Notes: a model not told the origin generated them from the sequence alone. Shown: positions 1 to 10,536, counted from the stretch's first letter. The stretch: 11,835 bases of DNA from Gammaproteobacteria bacterium (GCA_012510865.1 JAAZHF010000055.1:1-11835); one strand, 5' to 3'. Numbers and translations are program-made.

Positions 1-1145
1 ATGCGGCCACGCCGATGATCCTGCTGGGGCGCATCCTGCAAGGGCTGGCGGCCGGCGCGATCATGCCTTCGACGATGGCGCTGCTGAAAGTCCATTGGCA
101 GGGCAAGGCCCGGCAGCGCGCGATATCGATGTGGGCCATCGGAACCTGGGGCGGCTCGGGCCTGAGCGCGCTGTTCGGTGGCTTTGTAGCTTCCAGCGCA
201 CTGGGCTGGCGCGGCATTTTCGTGCTCAGCGCACTGGTCTCGCTGGCCTCGTTTCTGCTGGTGCGAAAGATTCCCGAATCGGCGCCGCTAGCCGGGCGCC
301 CCGGCAGGACCGACTGGGCCGGCATCATCTCGCTGGCGGTGGGTCTGGCGGCATTGCTGGTCGTGGTGACGCAAGGCGCCAGCATCGGCTGGAGCAGCCT
401 GCTGACCTGGCTGCTGCTGGCGCTGTTCCTGATCGCCCTGGGCGTGTTCGTCAATGCCGAACTCAAGGTTCCGGACCCGCTGGTGGACTTCAGCCTTTTC
501 CATAACCGCATCTTTACCGGCGCCACGGTATCCAACTTCCTGATCAACAGCACCGCCGGCGCGCTGGTGGTATCGCTGTGGGTGCTGCAGTGCGCGGGCG
601 GAATGGCGGCGGCGGCGGCCGGGTATCTGACCATCGGTTATGCGGCCTGCATCATCGTCTTCATCCGGGTCGGCGAAAAGCTGCTGCAACGCTTCGGCCC
701 GCGCACCCCGATGCTGTGGGGCTGCCTGATCGTGCTGGCCGCGATCCTGCTGCTGATGGCCACGCCTACCCTGCAATGGCAGTACACGATGCTGGCTGCG
801 CTCGCCTACTCGTTGTTCGGGCTGGGCCTGGCGTTCTATGCCACGCCAGCGACCGATGCGGCATTGGGCAGCCTGCCCGACACCCAGGCCGGTGCCGGTT
901 CGGGCATCTACAAGATGGCATCCTCGCTCGGCGCCGATTTCGGCGTGGCGATCTCCTCCGCGATCTTCACCGCTGTTGCCGCTGCCGGCAGTAACGCCGT
1001 CGGCGCCGTGCTCGAATTCAGCGGCCGCCAGGACAATCTGGCCGTACGCGAAGCCGGCATGGTGGGCCTGACGTTTACTGCGCTGATGGCATTGATGGCG
1101 CTGGTGTCGGTGAGGGTATTCATACCGAAGCAGGTGACGGAATGA
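1..1145 (+). CDS. MFS drug-type exporter, DHA2-like (5' end cut by window edge)
   Basis: This is the C-terminal three quarters or so of a major facilitator superfamily transporter. The reading frame is open to the first base (frame starts at base 3, residues ATPMILLGRILQG), so the ATG at 15 is internal and the true start lies outside the window. The first visible segment fits the family's GRxLQGxGAG-type region in TM4, followed by a motif-C-like Gly-rich helix and the WRGIF sequence typical of EmrB/QacA relatives. I count about ten or eleven hydrophobic helices in the visible 380 residues, which fits a 14-helix DHA2 protein missing its first three. The family exports drugs or small amphipathic compounds using the proton gradient; the substrate cannot be read here. 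Codon choice looks less extremely GC-biased than in acnA or acnB (TTT, ATT, GTA and CTA codons appear). It converges on acnB across a terminator. Confidence 0.85.
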   Translation, partial: AATPMILLGRILQGLAAGAIMPSTMALLKVHWQGKARQRAISMWAIGTWGGSGLSALFGGFVASSALGWRGIFVLSALVSLASFLLVRKIPESAPLAGRPGRTDWAGIISLAVGLAALLVVVTQGASIGWSSLLTWLLLALFLIALGVFVNAELKVPDPLVDFSLFHNRIFTGATVSNFLINSTAGALVVSLWVLQCAGGMAAAAAGYLTIGYAACIIVFIRVGEKLLQRFGPRTPMLWGCLIVLAAILLLMATPTLQWQYTMLAALAYSLFGLGLAFYATPATDAALGSLPDTQAGAGSGIYKMASSLGADFGVAISSAIFTAVAAAGSNAVGAVLEFSGRQDNLAVREAGMVGLTFTALMALMALVSVRVFIPKQVTE

Positions 1146-1204
1146 AGCACGGGCGGATGTCAGGAATACCACCTGGGATGCGCACGTTGCTGCCCCGATA
1201 ACGA

Positions 1205-1230
1205 CAAAGCCCGGCACAGGCCGGGCTTTG
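1205..1230. terminator. Bidirectional rho-independent terminator between MFS gene and acnB
   Basis: A perfect 11-bp inverted repeat (CAAAGCCCGGC at 1205-1215 and its complement at 1220-1230) encloses a four-base ACAG loop. The stem core is GC-rich with AAA/TTT at its foot, so each strand reads a short T run after the stem. It lies 60 bp after the MFS stop and 50 bp after the acnB stop, as expected for a shared terminator of two convergent genes. No other element is apparent in the 1146-1279 spacer. Confidence 0.85.
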
Positions 1231-1279
1231 ATTCTGAGCATGTCAGGAAGCCGGGTTGGGCCGGCTCCCTGTCGGTCGC

Positions 1280-3871
1280 TTACGCGCTGACACTCTCCGC
1301 CACCTCGCGGTACTCCTCGATCTGGTCGAAGTTCATGTAGCGGTAGATCTCTTCGCCCTTGTCGTTGATCACGCCGACGTCCGCCAGGTACTCCTCGCGG
1401 GTGGGGATGCGGCCCAGGCGCGAGCAGATCGCGGCGAGCTCCGCCGAGCCGAGGTAGACGTTTGCGCCGCGGCCCAGGCGGTTGGGGAAGTTGCGGGTCG
1501 AGGTCGACATGACCGTCGCGCCCTCGCGGACCTGGGCCTGGTTGCCCATGCACAGCGAACAGCCCGGCATCTCCATGCGCGCGCCGGCGGTGCCGAAGGT
1601 TCCGTAGTGGCCTTCCTTGGTCAGCTCGGCGGCGTCCATCCTGGTCGGGGGCGCGACCCACAGGCGCGTGGGGATGTCGCGCTTGCCTTCCAGCAGCTTC
1701 GCGGCGGCGCGGAAATGGCCGATGTTGGTCATGCACGAACCGATGAACACCTCGTCGATGGTGTCGCCGGCCACGTCGGACAGGGTCTTCGCATCGTCCG
1801 GATCGTTCGGGCAGCACACGATCGGCTCGACGATCCCGTCGAGGTCGAGCTCGATCACCGCCGCGTACTCGGCGTCGGCGTCGGGCTCGAGCAGCTGCGG
1901 GTTCTCCAGCCACTGCTCCATCTTGTCGATGCGCCGCTGCAGGGTGCGCGCGTCCTTGTAGCCCTCGGCGATCATCCACTTCAGCAGCGTGATGTTGCTG
2001 GTGAGGTATTCGATGATCGGCTCCTTGTCCAGGCGCACGGTGCAGCCGGCGGCGGAGCGCTCGGCCGACGCGTCGGCCAGCTCGAAGGCCTGCTCGATCT
2101 TGAGGTCGGGCAATCCCTCGATCTCGAGGATGCGGCCGGAGAAGATGTTCTTCTTGCCCTGCTTGGCGACCGTCAGCAGCCCCTGGCGGATCGCGTACAG
2201 CGGGATCGCGTGCACCAGGTCGCGCAGGGTCACGCCCGGCTGCAGCTTGCCCTTGAAGCGCACCAGCACCGATTCCGGCATGTCCAGCGGCATGACGCCG
2301 GTGGCGGCCGCGAAGGCGACCAGGCCCGAGCCGGCCGGGAACGAGATGCCGATCGGGAAGCGCGTGTGGCTGTCGCCGCCGGTGCCGACGGTGTCGGGCA
2401 GCAGCATGCGGTTGAGCCAGCTGTGGATGATGCCGTCGCCCGGGCGCAGCGAGACGCCGCCGCGGGTGGAGATGAACTCCGGCAGGGTGTGGTGGGTCTT
2501 CACGTCCACCGGCTTCGGGTAGGCGGCCGTGTGGCAGAACGACTGCATCACCAGGTCGGCGCTGAAGCCCAGGCAGGCAAGGTCCTTCAGCTCGTCGCGG
2601 GTCATCGGGCCGGTGGTGTCCTGCGAACCCACGGTGGTCATCTTCGGCTCGCAGTAGGTGCCCGGGCGAACGCCCTGGCCCTCGGGCAGGCCGCAGGCGC
2701 GGCCGACCATCTTCTGCGCCAGGGTGAAGCCACGGCCGGTGTCGGCGGGCGCCGCCGGCTGCCGGAACAGGTCGGTGGCCGGCAGGCCCAGCGATTCGCG
2801 CGCCCTGGCGGTCAGGCCGCGGCCGATGATCAGCGGGATGCGGCCGCCGGCGCGCACCTCGTCGAACAGCACCTCCGACTTGACCTCGAAGTCGGCGATC
2901 ACTTCACCGCCCTTGAGCGCCTTGCCCTCGTAGGGGCGCAGCTCGACCACGTCGCCGTGCTCCATCCTCGACACGTCGAGCTCGATCGGCAGCGCGCCGG
3001 CGTCCTCCATGGTGTTGTAGAAGATCGGGGCGATCTTGCCGCCCAGGCAGACGCCGCCGGCGCGCTTGTTCGGGATGTAGGGGATGTCGTCGCCGGTCCA
3101 CCACAGCACGCTGTTGGTGGCCGACTTGCGGCTGGAACCGGTGCCCACCACGTCGCCGACGTAGGCGACCAGGTGGCCCTTTTCCTTCAGCTTCAGGATC
3201 TCGCCGATCGGGCCGCGCTTGCCGTCCTCTTCGGGAACGAAGGGCGCGTCGGGGCGCCGGTTCTTCAGCATCGCCAGCGCGTGCATGGGGATGTCGGGGC
3301 GCGTGGTCGCGTCCGGCGCCGGCGACAGGTCGTCGGTGTTGGTCTCGCCGGGCACCTTGAACACGGTGATGGTCAGCGACTCCGGCACTTCCGGCTTCGA
3401 GGTGAACCACTCGGCGTCGGCCCAGCCCTGCAGCACGGCCTTCGCATTTGCGTTGCCCGCCTTCGCCTTTTCCTCCACGTCGTGGAACGCGTCGAACACC
3501 AGGAGGGTGTGCTTGAGTGCGTCCGCGGCCACGGGCCCCAGCGTCGCGTCGTCCAGGAGCTCGACCAGCGGGGCGACGTTGTAGCCGCCCAGCATGGTGC
3601 CCAGCAGCTGCGTGGCGCGCTCGCGGGACACCAGCGCGTTCACCTCGCTGCCGAAGGCGATCGCAGCCAGGTAGCTGGCCTTGACCTTGGCGGCATCGTC
3701 CACGCCCGCGGGCACGCGGTGGGCCAGCAGCTCCAGCAGGTACTGCTCCTCGCCCGCCGGCGGGTCCTTCAGGAGTTCGATGACGTCGGCGGTCTGCTGC
3801 GCGGTCAGCGGCAGCGGCGGGATGCCGAGCGCGGCGCGCTCGGCCACGTGGTGGCGATAGGCTTCCAGCAT
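1280..3871 (-). CDS. acnB: Aconitate hydratase B (bifunctional aconitase / 2-methylisocitrate dehydratase)
   Basis: This cytoplasmic 4Fe-4S enzyme interconverts citrate and isocitrate via cis-aconitate in the citric acid cycle. AcnB enzymes also hydrate 2-methylaconitate in the methylcitrate cycle. The 863 residues match the usual AcnB length (865 in E. coli). The order is AcnB-specific: an N-terminal HEAT-like domain (about 1-160), the swivel domain (about 160-370, with [12 protein letters not shown] and [12 protein letters not shown]), then the catalytic domains. Cluster cysteines are visible at C713 (GSCMTNIGH), C771 and C774 (GCSLCMGNQ). The ATG at 3871 gives the standard [12 protein letters not shown] start, with GGAG 11 nt upstream behind a run of seven Cs. 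It lies 52 bp downstream of vapC on the same strand and I see no clear promoter in that gap, so cotranscription with the toxin-antitoxin pair is possible. Frame intact and identity secure. Confidence 0.97.
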   Translation of the reverse strand: MLEAYRHHVAERAALGIPPLPLTAQQTADVIELLKDPPAGEEQYLLELLAHRVPAGVDDAAKVKASYLAAIAFGSEVNALVSRERATQLLGTMLGGYNVAPLVELLDDATLGPVAADALKHTLLVFDAFHDVEEKAKAGNANAKAVLQGWADAEWFTSKPEVPESLTITVFKVPGETNTDDLSPAPDATTRPDIPMHALAMLKNRRPDAPFVPEEDGKRGPIGEILKLKEKGHLVAYVGDVVGTGSSRKSATNSVLWWTGDDIPYIPNKRAGGVCLGGKIAPIFYNTMEDAGALPIELDVSRMEHGDVVELRPYEGKALKGGEVIADFEVKSEVLFDEVRAGGRIPLIIGRGLTARARESLGLPATDLFRQPAAPADTGRGFTLAQKMVGRACGLPEGQGVRPGTYCEPKMTTVGSQDTTGPMTRDELKDLACLGFSADLVMQSFCHTAAYPKPVDVKTHHTLPEFISTRGGVSLRPGDGIIHSWLNRMLLPDTVGTGGDSHTRFPIGISFPAGSGLVAFAAATGVMPLDMPESVLVRFKGKLQPGVTLRDLVHAIPLYAIRQGLLTVAKQGKKNIFSGRILEIEGLPDLKIEQAFELADASAERSAAGCTVRLDKEPIIEYLTSNITLLKWMIAEGYKDARTLQRRIDKMEQWLENPQLLEPDADAEYAAVIELDLDGIVEPIVCCPNDPDDAKTLSDVAGDTIDEVFIGSCMTNIGHFRAAAKLLEGKRDIPTRLWVAPPTRMDAAELTKEGHYGTFGTAGARMEMPGCSLCMGNQAQVREGATVMSTSTRNFPNRLGRGANVYLGSAELAAICSRLGRIPTREEYLADVGVINDKGEEIYRYMNFDQIEEYREVAESVSA

Positions 3872-3923
3872 GGGGGGGTGTACTCCGGGAGTGTCTGGCG
3901 GTGGATGTGAAGCGCGCTGCTGC

Positions 3924-4352
3924 TCAATTGGCCCTGGGAACGATGATCTTCAGGCCCTTGAAGTAGTCGCGGAAAAAACTGGCGTCGCGGGTGATCAGGG
4001 CGGCGCACTGCATCAGCGCGTGGGCGCCGACGATGAAGTCCGGCACCGTGCGCGGCGATGCCTGCCCTCCCTGGCCCGCGGCGCGGCGCCGCTGGCTGAA
4101 GCGCCGCTGCATCTCGCCGGCGCGGATCGCCGAGCGCCGCTCTACCGGCAGGTAGCGCATGCCCATTTCCTCGACCACGTCCATGATGTCGGTGCCGTGA
4201 CCGAGCCCGGCGGTGATCTCGCTGACGACCACGTCGCACAGCACCACGGGGCCTTGGGCCAGCGCGTCGCGCACGCACTGCTCGGCGGCATCGGCCATCG
4301 CCGCGTCGTCGCCCAGCAGGTCGATCAGGACGGAGGTGTCGATCGCGATCAT
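3924..4352 (-). CDS. vapC: PIN-domain ribonuclease toxin, VapC family
   Basis: The 142-residue protein has the compact PIN fold of type II VapC toxins, metal-dependent endoribonucleases that typically cut tRNA or rRNA and are held inactive by the partner antitoxin. The acidic catalytic residues are all present in order: D5 ([11 protein letters not shown]), E45 (VVSEITAG), D105 ([10 protein letters not shown]) and D123 (ITRDASFF), so the nuclease should be functional. The ATG at 4352 lies 9 bp after the antitoxin stop. I see no good Shine-Dalgarno sequence before it, which suggests translational coupling, a usual way to keep toxin below antitoxin. An Arg/Gln-rich stretch at residues 82-98 is an exposed insertion before the third acidic residue. 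Family confidence is high; the RNA target is unknown. Confidence 0.93.
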   Translation of the reverse strand: MIAIDTSVLIDLLGDDAAMADAAEQCVRDALAQGPVVLCDVVVSEITAGLGHGTDIMDVVEEMGMRYLPVERRSAIRAGEMQRRFSQRRRAAGQGGQASPRTVPDFIVGAHALMQCAALITRDASFFRDYFKGLKIIVPRAN

Positions 4353-4361
4353 CGGCGCTGG

Positions 4362-4607
4362 TCAGGGATCGACGGGGTCGCCCGGCGCGCGGCCGCGGAG
4401 CTCCCGCATGACGTCGTCGGTGCTGACGCCCTCGGGCAGCCTGAATCGGCCGCGGGCCCGGGAAATCGCGTCGTCGACGTTCTTGCGCAGGATGATGCGG
4501 CCGCCCTCCAGCTCGACCTTGAGCAGGGTCCCCTTGGTCAGCCCCAGGGCGTCACGCACCGCCTTGGGCAGCGTGATCTGGCCGCGCTCGGCGACGGTGG
4601 CTTCCAT
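4362..4607 (-). CDS. vapB: AbrB/MazE-fold antitoxin of the vapBC pair
   Basis: This 81-residue antitoxin binds DNA as a swapped-hairpin AbrB/SpoVT dimer through its N-terminal half (residues 1-45, with VAERGQITLPKAVRDALGL and the GGRIIL strand). Its C-terminal tail (ARGRFRLPEGVSTDDVMREL, about 51-70) is the type that wraps around a PIN toxin. The frame is open further upstream, to an ATG at 4814 inside acnA, but 4607 is the right start: it gives the family's N-terminus and has a near-perfect AGGAGGT 3 nt before it. Dimers of this family, usually with the toxin bound, repress their own promoter; an inverted repeat around a TATAAT box lies just upstream (4639-4677). It precedes vapC by 9 bp. 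MazE-type and VapB-type AbrB antitoxins look alike; the PIN partner decides the name. Confidence 0.92.
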   Translation of the reverse strand: MEATVAERGQITLPKAVRDALGLTKGTLLKVELEGGRIILRKNVDDAISRARGRFRLPEGVSTDDVMRELRGRAPGDPVDP

Positions 4608-4610
4608 GGG

Positions 4611-4617
4611 ACCTCCT
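4611..4617 (-). promoter_or_regulatory. Ribosome binding site of vapB that fixes its start
   Basis: On the minus strand this reads AGGAGGT, followed by CCC and the ATG at 4607. It is the strongest Shine-Dalgarno match in the window and rules out the longer upstream frame as the translated antitoxin. The spacing is a little short (3 nt after the full motif). Confidence 0.75.
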
Positions 4618-4638
4618 GCCCGGCGGGCACGGCTGAAA

Positions 4639-4689
4639 CGGTATGCGCACATTATACATACTTTCAAATGCATACCGGCGCCCGCATAC
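4639..4689 (-). promoter_or_regulatory. Probable vapBC promoter and operator
   Basis: A perfect 8-bp inverted repeat (CGGTATGC at 4639-4646 and GCATACCG at 4670-4677) is separated by 23 bp. Between the arms the minus strand carries an exact TATAAT (4656 to 4651), about 43 bp upstream of the vapB start; I find no good -35 at the matching distance. CATAC occurs three times at exact 14-bp steps (4657, 4671, 4685), with an inverted copy, GTATG, at 4641. A -10 box embedded in repeated half-sites is what autoregulated AbrB-type antitoxin promoters look like. That the VapBC complex binds here is inference from family behaviour. Confidence 0.55.
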
Positions 4690-4695
4690 TGCCGG

Positions 4696-4707
4696 TGCGG
4701 TACCGCA
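4696..4707. promoter_or_regulatory. 12-bp perfect palindrome upstream of acnA
   Basis: TGCGGTACCGCA is self-complementary and lies 61 bp before the acnA start, next to but outside the vapBC operator array. It could be an operator for acnA. In GC-rich DNA a palindrome of this size arises by chance every few kilobases, so support is weak. Confidence 0.25.
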
Positions 4708-4767
4708 TTCATCCGTACACTGGCGGTCTGCCACGCCCGCCACGCCATCTGAACAGGGCGCCCAGCC

Positions 4768-7524
<2,757 letters not shown>

Positions 7525-7542
7525 AGGCCCGGGCAGGCGGGC

Positions 7543-7561
7543 GGCCGGCCCCTGGCCGGCC
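7543..7561 (+). terminator. GC-only hairpin after acnA, possible transcription end
   Basis: Two copies of GGCCGGCC (7543-7550 and 7554-7561) flank a CCT loop, 19 bp after the acnA stop, giving an 8-bp all-GC stem. No T run follows, so it is not a canonical intrinsic terminator. It may pause polymerase or protect the 3' end. Confidence 0.3.
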
Positions 7562-7612
7562 CGGGAAGGGATCGCCGTTGACACTGGCGGCGTCCCCGAC
7601 CGGAGTCCCGCC

Positions 7613-8071
7613 ATGCCGCGATCCGCCCGTACCCTCCTCGCCGCCTCCCTCGCCCTGGCCGTCGCCGGGCCGTCCGCCTCCGCGCCACCCGACGAAGCGA
7701 CCATCGAGCGCCTGGGCGCGGCCCACGTGGCCCGCCTCGACGCCGGGGGCAACGGCCTCGAGCACGAGATCGCGCACAGTGCCAGCGGCGACCTCGACGG
7801 CGACGGGCGCCAGGAGCTGGTCCTGCTCTACGTGGGCTACGGCCCGACCTTCCACCAGACCGGACTGGCCGTGTTCACCGACCGCGGCGGCGGGCACGTG
7901 CTCGCCGCCGATTCCGGGGTCCCGCTGGGGATCGTCGAAGGGCTCGAGGTGGCCGGCGGCGAGATCCGCGTGGCCAGCAAGATGCCGGGGCCGGACGACC
8001 CGCGCTGCTGCCCGTCGCGCGACGTGACCCATCGCTTCCGCTGGGTCGGCGACCGCCTCGACGAACTCTGA
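7613..8071 (+). CDS. Small predicted periplasmic protein with a VCBS/FG-GAP-like calcium loop
   Basis: I do not recognise a named gene. The 152-residue product starts with a clear Sec signal peptide (two Arg, a hydrophobic Ala/Leu core, likely cut after ASA at residue 24), so it should be exported. The mature part has one DLDGDGRQEL loop (residues 60-69), the Dx[DN]xDG metal-binding pattern of VCBS/FG-GAP-type repeats, followed by beta-rich sequence. Near the C-terminus is GPDDPRCCPSRDV with a Cys pair at 132-133, a pattern I associate from memory with small uncharacterised exported proteins resembling the LppP/LprE group. The ATG at 7613 has GGAG 7 nt upstream (7602-7605). It follows acnA by 88 bp with the GC hairpin between, so it may have its own promoter. 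Its 3' end faces the lipoprotein gene on the other strand. Function unknown. Confidence 0.8.
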   Translation: MPRSARTLLAASLALAVAGPSASAPPDEATIERLGAAHVARLDAGGNGLEHEIAHSASGDLDGDGRQELVLLYVGYGPTFHQTGLAVFTDRGGGHVLAADSGVPLGIVEGLEVAGGEIRVASKMPGPDDPRCCPSRDVTHRFRWVGDRLDEL

Positions 8072-8563
8072 GCAGGGGCTGCGCGCGCAGTGGGCCGCGG
8101 TCCACTCCAGGCTGACCATGCGCCATTCGCCCCCGGCCTCCCGCCAGCCGCTCTCGACGCGCCACGCCCGTGCGGCGTCGGGGAGCGCGCCGCCGCTTCC
8201 TCCGGAGAGCACTGCGGTGAACCGCACGCGGGCATGCCCGTCGCCCAGCTCGATTCCGTAGGGTCCCGCGACCACGCCGACGTCGCGATGGCGCAGGAAG
8301 TGCATGGCCGCGAGCCGCCGCGCGCCGTCGCGGTCGAGGCCGTCCGGGCCGATGAAGTCATCGGCCAGGTGGCCGGCGACCGCGCCGGCGTCGCGCGACT
8401 CCACCGCTTCCTGCAGCGAGTCCAGGGCCTTCCGCAGCGCCGCCTCCGGCACCGGGCGCCCGCAGGCGACCGCCATGCTGCACCCCAGCATCGCCAGGAG
8501 CAGCAGCCGTCCGCCCGCGCCGATGCGCCCTTGCGCGCGATCGTGGTGCCACTCCATCCTCGA

Positions 8564-8569
8564 CTCCTT
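8564..8569 (-). promoter_or_regulatory. Ribosome binding site that fixes the lipoprotein gene start
   Basis: Minus strand reads AAGGAG, then six bases, then the ATG at 8557. It selects this start over the in-frame ATG at 8668 and supports the lipoprotein gene being translated, although its 3' end is unclear. Confidence 0.65.
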
Positions 8570-8622
8570 CCTTCTTCGCCGCGCGCGGCGCCGGCTCCGC
8601 GCCTTGCCGCCCACGCGACCCC

Positions 8623-8635
8623 TGTGATCCAATCC
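8623..8635 (+). promoter_or_regulatory. CRP/Clp-like half-site upstream of rpfB
   Basis: TGTGATCCAATCC matches 11 of 13 bases of the left part of the perfect site before rpfF (TGTGACCCAATTC). The right half is degenerate (CCGGA in place of TCACA). It lies 53 bp before the rpfB start, between rpfB and the divergent lipoprotein gene. Binding by Clp is inference. Confidence 0.35.
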
Positions 8636-8688
8636 GGAAGATACGCCACGGCACGGTTCGTGGCCCACAACCGCCCTGGGGGACTTGA

Positions 8689-10368
8689 ATGAGCAGCATC
8701 GAACGGCCGTGGCTGGCGAACTATCCGGAGGGAATCCCCGCCGAGATCGACGCCGACGAGTACCCCTCGATCCCCGCGCTCCTGCAGGAAGCGATCGACA
8801 AGTACCGTGACCAGCCCGCGTTCTCGAACATGGGCGTCTCGATCACCTACGGCGAGCTCGACGAGCTCAGCAACCGCTTCGCCGCCTACCTCCTCGGCGA
8901 ACTGCGGCTGAAGAAGGGCGATCGCGTCGCGATCATGATGCCCAACTGCCTGCAGTACCCGATCGCCACCTTCGGCGTGCTGCGCGCGGGCCTCGTGGTG
9001 GTCAACACCAACCCGATGTACACGCCGCGCGAACTGCGGCACCAGCTGGTCGATTCCGGCGCCCGCGTGATCCTGGTGATGGACAACTTCGGCCACGTGG
9101 TCGAGAAGGTGCTCGCGGACAGCAGCGTCGAGAAGGTGATCACCACCGGCCTGGGCGACATGCTGGGCTTCCCCAAGGGCGCGATCGTCAACTTCGTGGT
9201 CCGGCACCTGAAGAAGATGGTGCCCGACTACGCCATCCCCGGCGCGATCCGCTTCCGTGACGCGCTGGCCGCCGGTGCGCGGCACCCGGCGCCCGCCGTG
9301 GAGATCGACCGCGAGGACATCGCGTTCCTGCAGTACACCGGCGGCACCACGGGCGTCGCCAAGGGCGCGATGCTGACCCACCGCAACCTGGTGGCCAACA
9401 TGCAACAGGCCTCGGCCTGGGTCAGCAAGCAGGCCAAGCCGGGACGGGAAGTCATCGTCACCGCGCTGCCGCTGTACCACATCTTCGCGCTGACGGCGAA
9501 CGGCCTGGTCTTCACCAAGTTCGGCGCCAAGAACATCCTCATCACCAATCCGCGCGACATGCCCGGATTCGTGAAGGAGCTCAAGCGCGAGCCGTTCACC
9601 GCCATTACCGGCGTCAACACGCTGTTCAACGGGCTTCTCAATACCCGCGGCTTCGAGGACGTGGATTTTTCGCAGCTGCGGCTCACCCTCGGTGGCGGCA
9701 TGGCCGTGCAGCGCTCGGTGGCCGAGCGCTGGAAGAAGGTGACCGGGGTGACCCTGGTCGAAGCCTACGGCCTGACCGAGACCGCGCCGGCGGCGTGCAT
9801 CAACCCGATGGACCTCGCCGAGTACAACGGATCGATCGGCCTGCCCGTGCCTTCCACGGACGCATGCATCAAGGACGAGGCCGGCAACATGCTCCCCGTG
9901 GGCGAAGTGGGCGAACTGTGCATCAAGGGCCCGCAGGTGATGCGCGGGTACTGGAACCGGCCCGAGGACACGGCCGCCGCCATCGACTCCGATGGCTGGC
10001 TGCATACCGGCGACATGGCGCGCATGGACGAAGGCGGTTTCTTCTACATCGTCGACCGCAAGAAGGACATGATCCTGGTCTCGGGCTTCAACGTGTACCC
10101 CAACGAGATCGAGGACGTGATCGCGATGATGCCCGGCGTGCTCGAAGTGGCCGCGGTGGGGGTCCCGGACGAGAAGTCGGGAGAGGCGGTCAAGCTGGTG
10201 ATCGTCAAGAAGGACCCCTCGCTGACCGCCGAGCAGGTGAAGGCGCATGCCCGGGCCGAACTCACCGGCTACAAGCAGCCCCGCTACATCGAGTTCCGTG
10301 ACGAGCTGCCCAAGACCAATGTGGGCAAGATCCTGCGCCGCGAGCTGCGGGACGAAGCCAGCGGCTGA
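8689..10368 (+). CDS. rpfB: Long-chain acyl-CoA ligase RpfB (FadD family)
   Basis: This member of the adenylate-forming superfamily activates free fatty acids to acyl-CoA with ATP and CoA, probably at the inner membrane face. The 559 residues match E. coli FadD (561). Motifs in order: the ATP-binding [18 protein letters not shown] (216 onwards), YGLTETAP (360-367), the fatty-acyl signature around [27 protein letters not shown] (436 onwards; D442, R457) and the catalytic lysine K547 in [10 protein letters not shown]. Its position directly before rpfF identifies it as RpfB. In Xanthomonas, RpfB substitutes for FadD and is required for turnover of the DSF signal, so synthesis and removal of the signal are encoded side by side. 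The ATG at 8689 has GGGGGA 5 nt upstream. A Clp-like half-site lies upstream. The frame is intact. Confidence 0.95.
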   Translation: MSSIERPWLANYPEGIPAEIDADEYPSIPALLQEAIDKYRDQPAFSNMGVSITYGELDELSNRFAAYLLGELRLKKGDRVAIMMPNCLQYPIATFGVLRAGLVVVNTNPMYTPRELRHQLVDSGARVILVMDNFGHVVEKVLADSSVEKVITTGLGDMLGFPKGAIVNFVVRHLKKMVPDYAIPGAIRFRDALAAGARHPAPAVEIDREDIAFLQYTGGTTGVAKGAMLTHRNLVANMQQASAWVSKQAKPGREVIVTALPLYHIFALTANGLVFTKFGAKNILITNPRDMPGFVKELKREPFTAITGVNTLFNGLLNTRGFEDVDFSQLRLTLGGGMAVQRSVAERWKKVTGVTLVEAYGLTETAPAACINPMDLAEYNGSIGLPVPSTDACIKDEAGNMLPVGEVGELCIKGPQVMRGYWNRPEDTAAAIDSDGWLHTGDMARMDEGGFFYIVDRKKDMILVSGFNVYPNEIEDVIAMMPGVLEVAAVGVPDEKSGEAVKLVIVKKDPSLTAEQVKAHARAELTGYKQPRYIEFRDELPKTNVGKILRRELRDEASG

Positions 10369-10371
10369 ATA

Positions 10372-10387
10372 TGTGACCCAATTCACA
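10372..10387 (+). promoter_or_regulatory. Perfect CRP/Clp-type binding site between rpfB and rpfF
   Basis: TGTGACCCAATTCACA is the exact TGTGA-N6-TCACA consensus of CRP-family activators, in an AT-rich setting that stands out from its surroundings. It begins 3 bp after the rpfB stop and ends 162 bp before the rpfF start. In Xanthomonadaceae the CRP homologue is Clp, which recognises this consensus and is inhibited by cyclic-di-GMP, the output of the RpfC/RpfG pathway. Another TGTGA half-site lies 29 bp further on (10401-10405). Confidence 0.7.
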
Positions 10388-10435
10388 GTTTTACCGTTTT
10401 TGTGACGTTCCGCGTCCCCCGGGCGCCCGTCCTGC

Positions 10436-10465
10436 TTGCCGAAGCGGTCAAAACGGCGCATAGAT
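10436..10465 (+). promoter_or_regulatory. Candidate rpfF promoter
   Basis: TTGCCG at 10436-10441 is followed 17 bp later by CATAGA at 10459-10464, a weak sigma-70-like pair. With a start near 10471 the Clp-type site would be centred about 91.5 bp upstream, a helical phase used by class I CRP activation. The -10 match is poor, so this is tentative. Confidence 0.3.
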
Positions 10466-10493
10466 GGCCCCCAACGGGCATTCATCAACTTTC

Positions 10494-10530
10494 CAGGACT
10501 CCGCCGGCGGGCCCGGCCGGAGGCGTCCTG
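10494..10530 (+). promoter_or_regulatory. Stem-loop in the rpfF leader next to the ribosome binding site
   Basis: Bases 10494-10508 pair with 10516-10530: 13 pairs (CAGGAC with GTCCTG at the base, then CC/GG, then CCGGC/GCCGG), two single mismatches, and a 7-base loop. It ends 6 bases before the AGGGGA ribosome binding site. No T run follows, so it is unlikely to be a terminator; a role in translation or message stability is inferred. Confidence 0.45.
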
Positions 10531-10536
10531 CTCGTC

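Noticed and set aside
1256..3910. 884-codon open frame on the plus strand opposite acnB
   Set aside because: It is the antisense shadow of a secure, intact acnB; its translation is low-complexity (Gln, Arg, Val, His rich) with no domain.
7578..7583. Exact TTGACA as a promoter for the periplasmic protein gene
   Set aside because: At 17 bp spacing the -10 position falls on the ribosome binding site and shows no TATAAT-like sequence.
8645..8664. GCCACG/CGTGGC inverted repeat upstream of rpfB
   Set aside because: Six-base GC-rich arms with an 8-base loop are too weak to call an operator without comparison to relatives.
10420..10429. 10-bp palindrome CGGGCGCCCG in the rpfF leader
   Set aside because: All G and C; such palindromes are expected about every few hundred bases at this composition.
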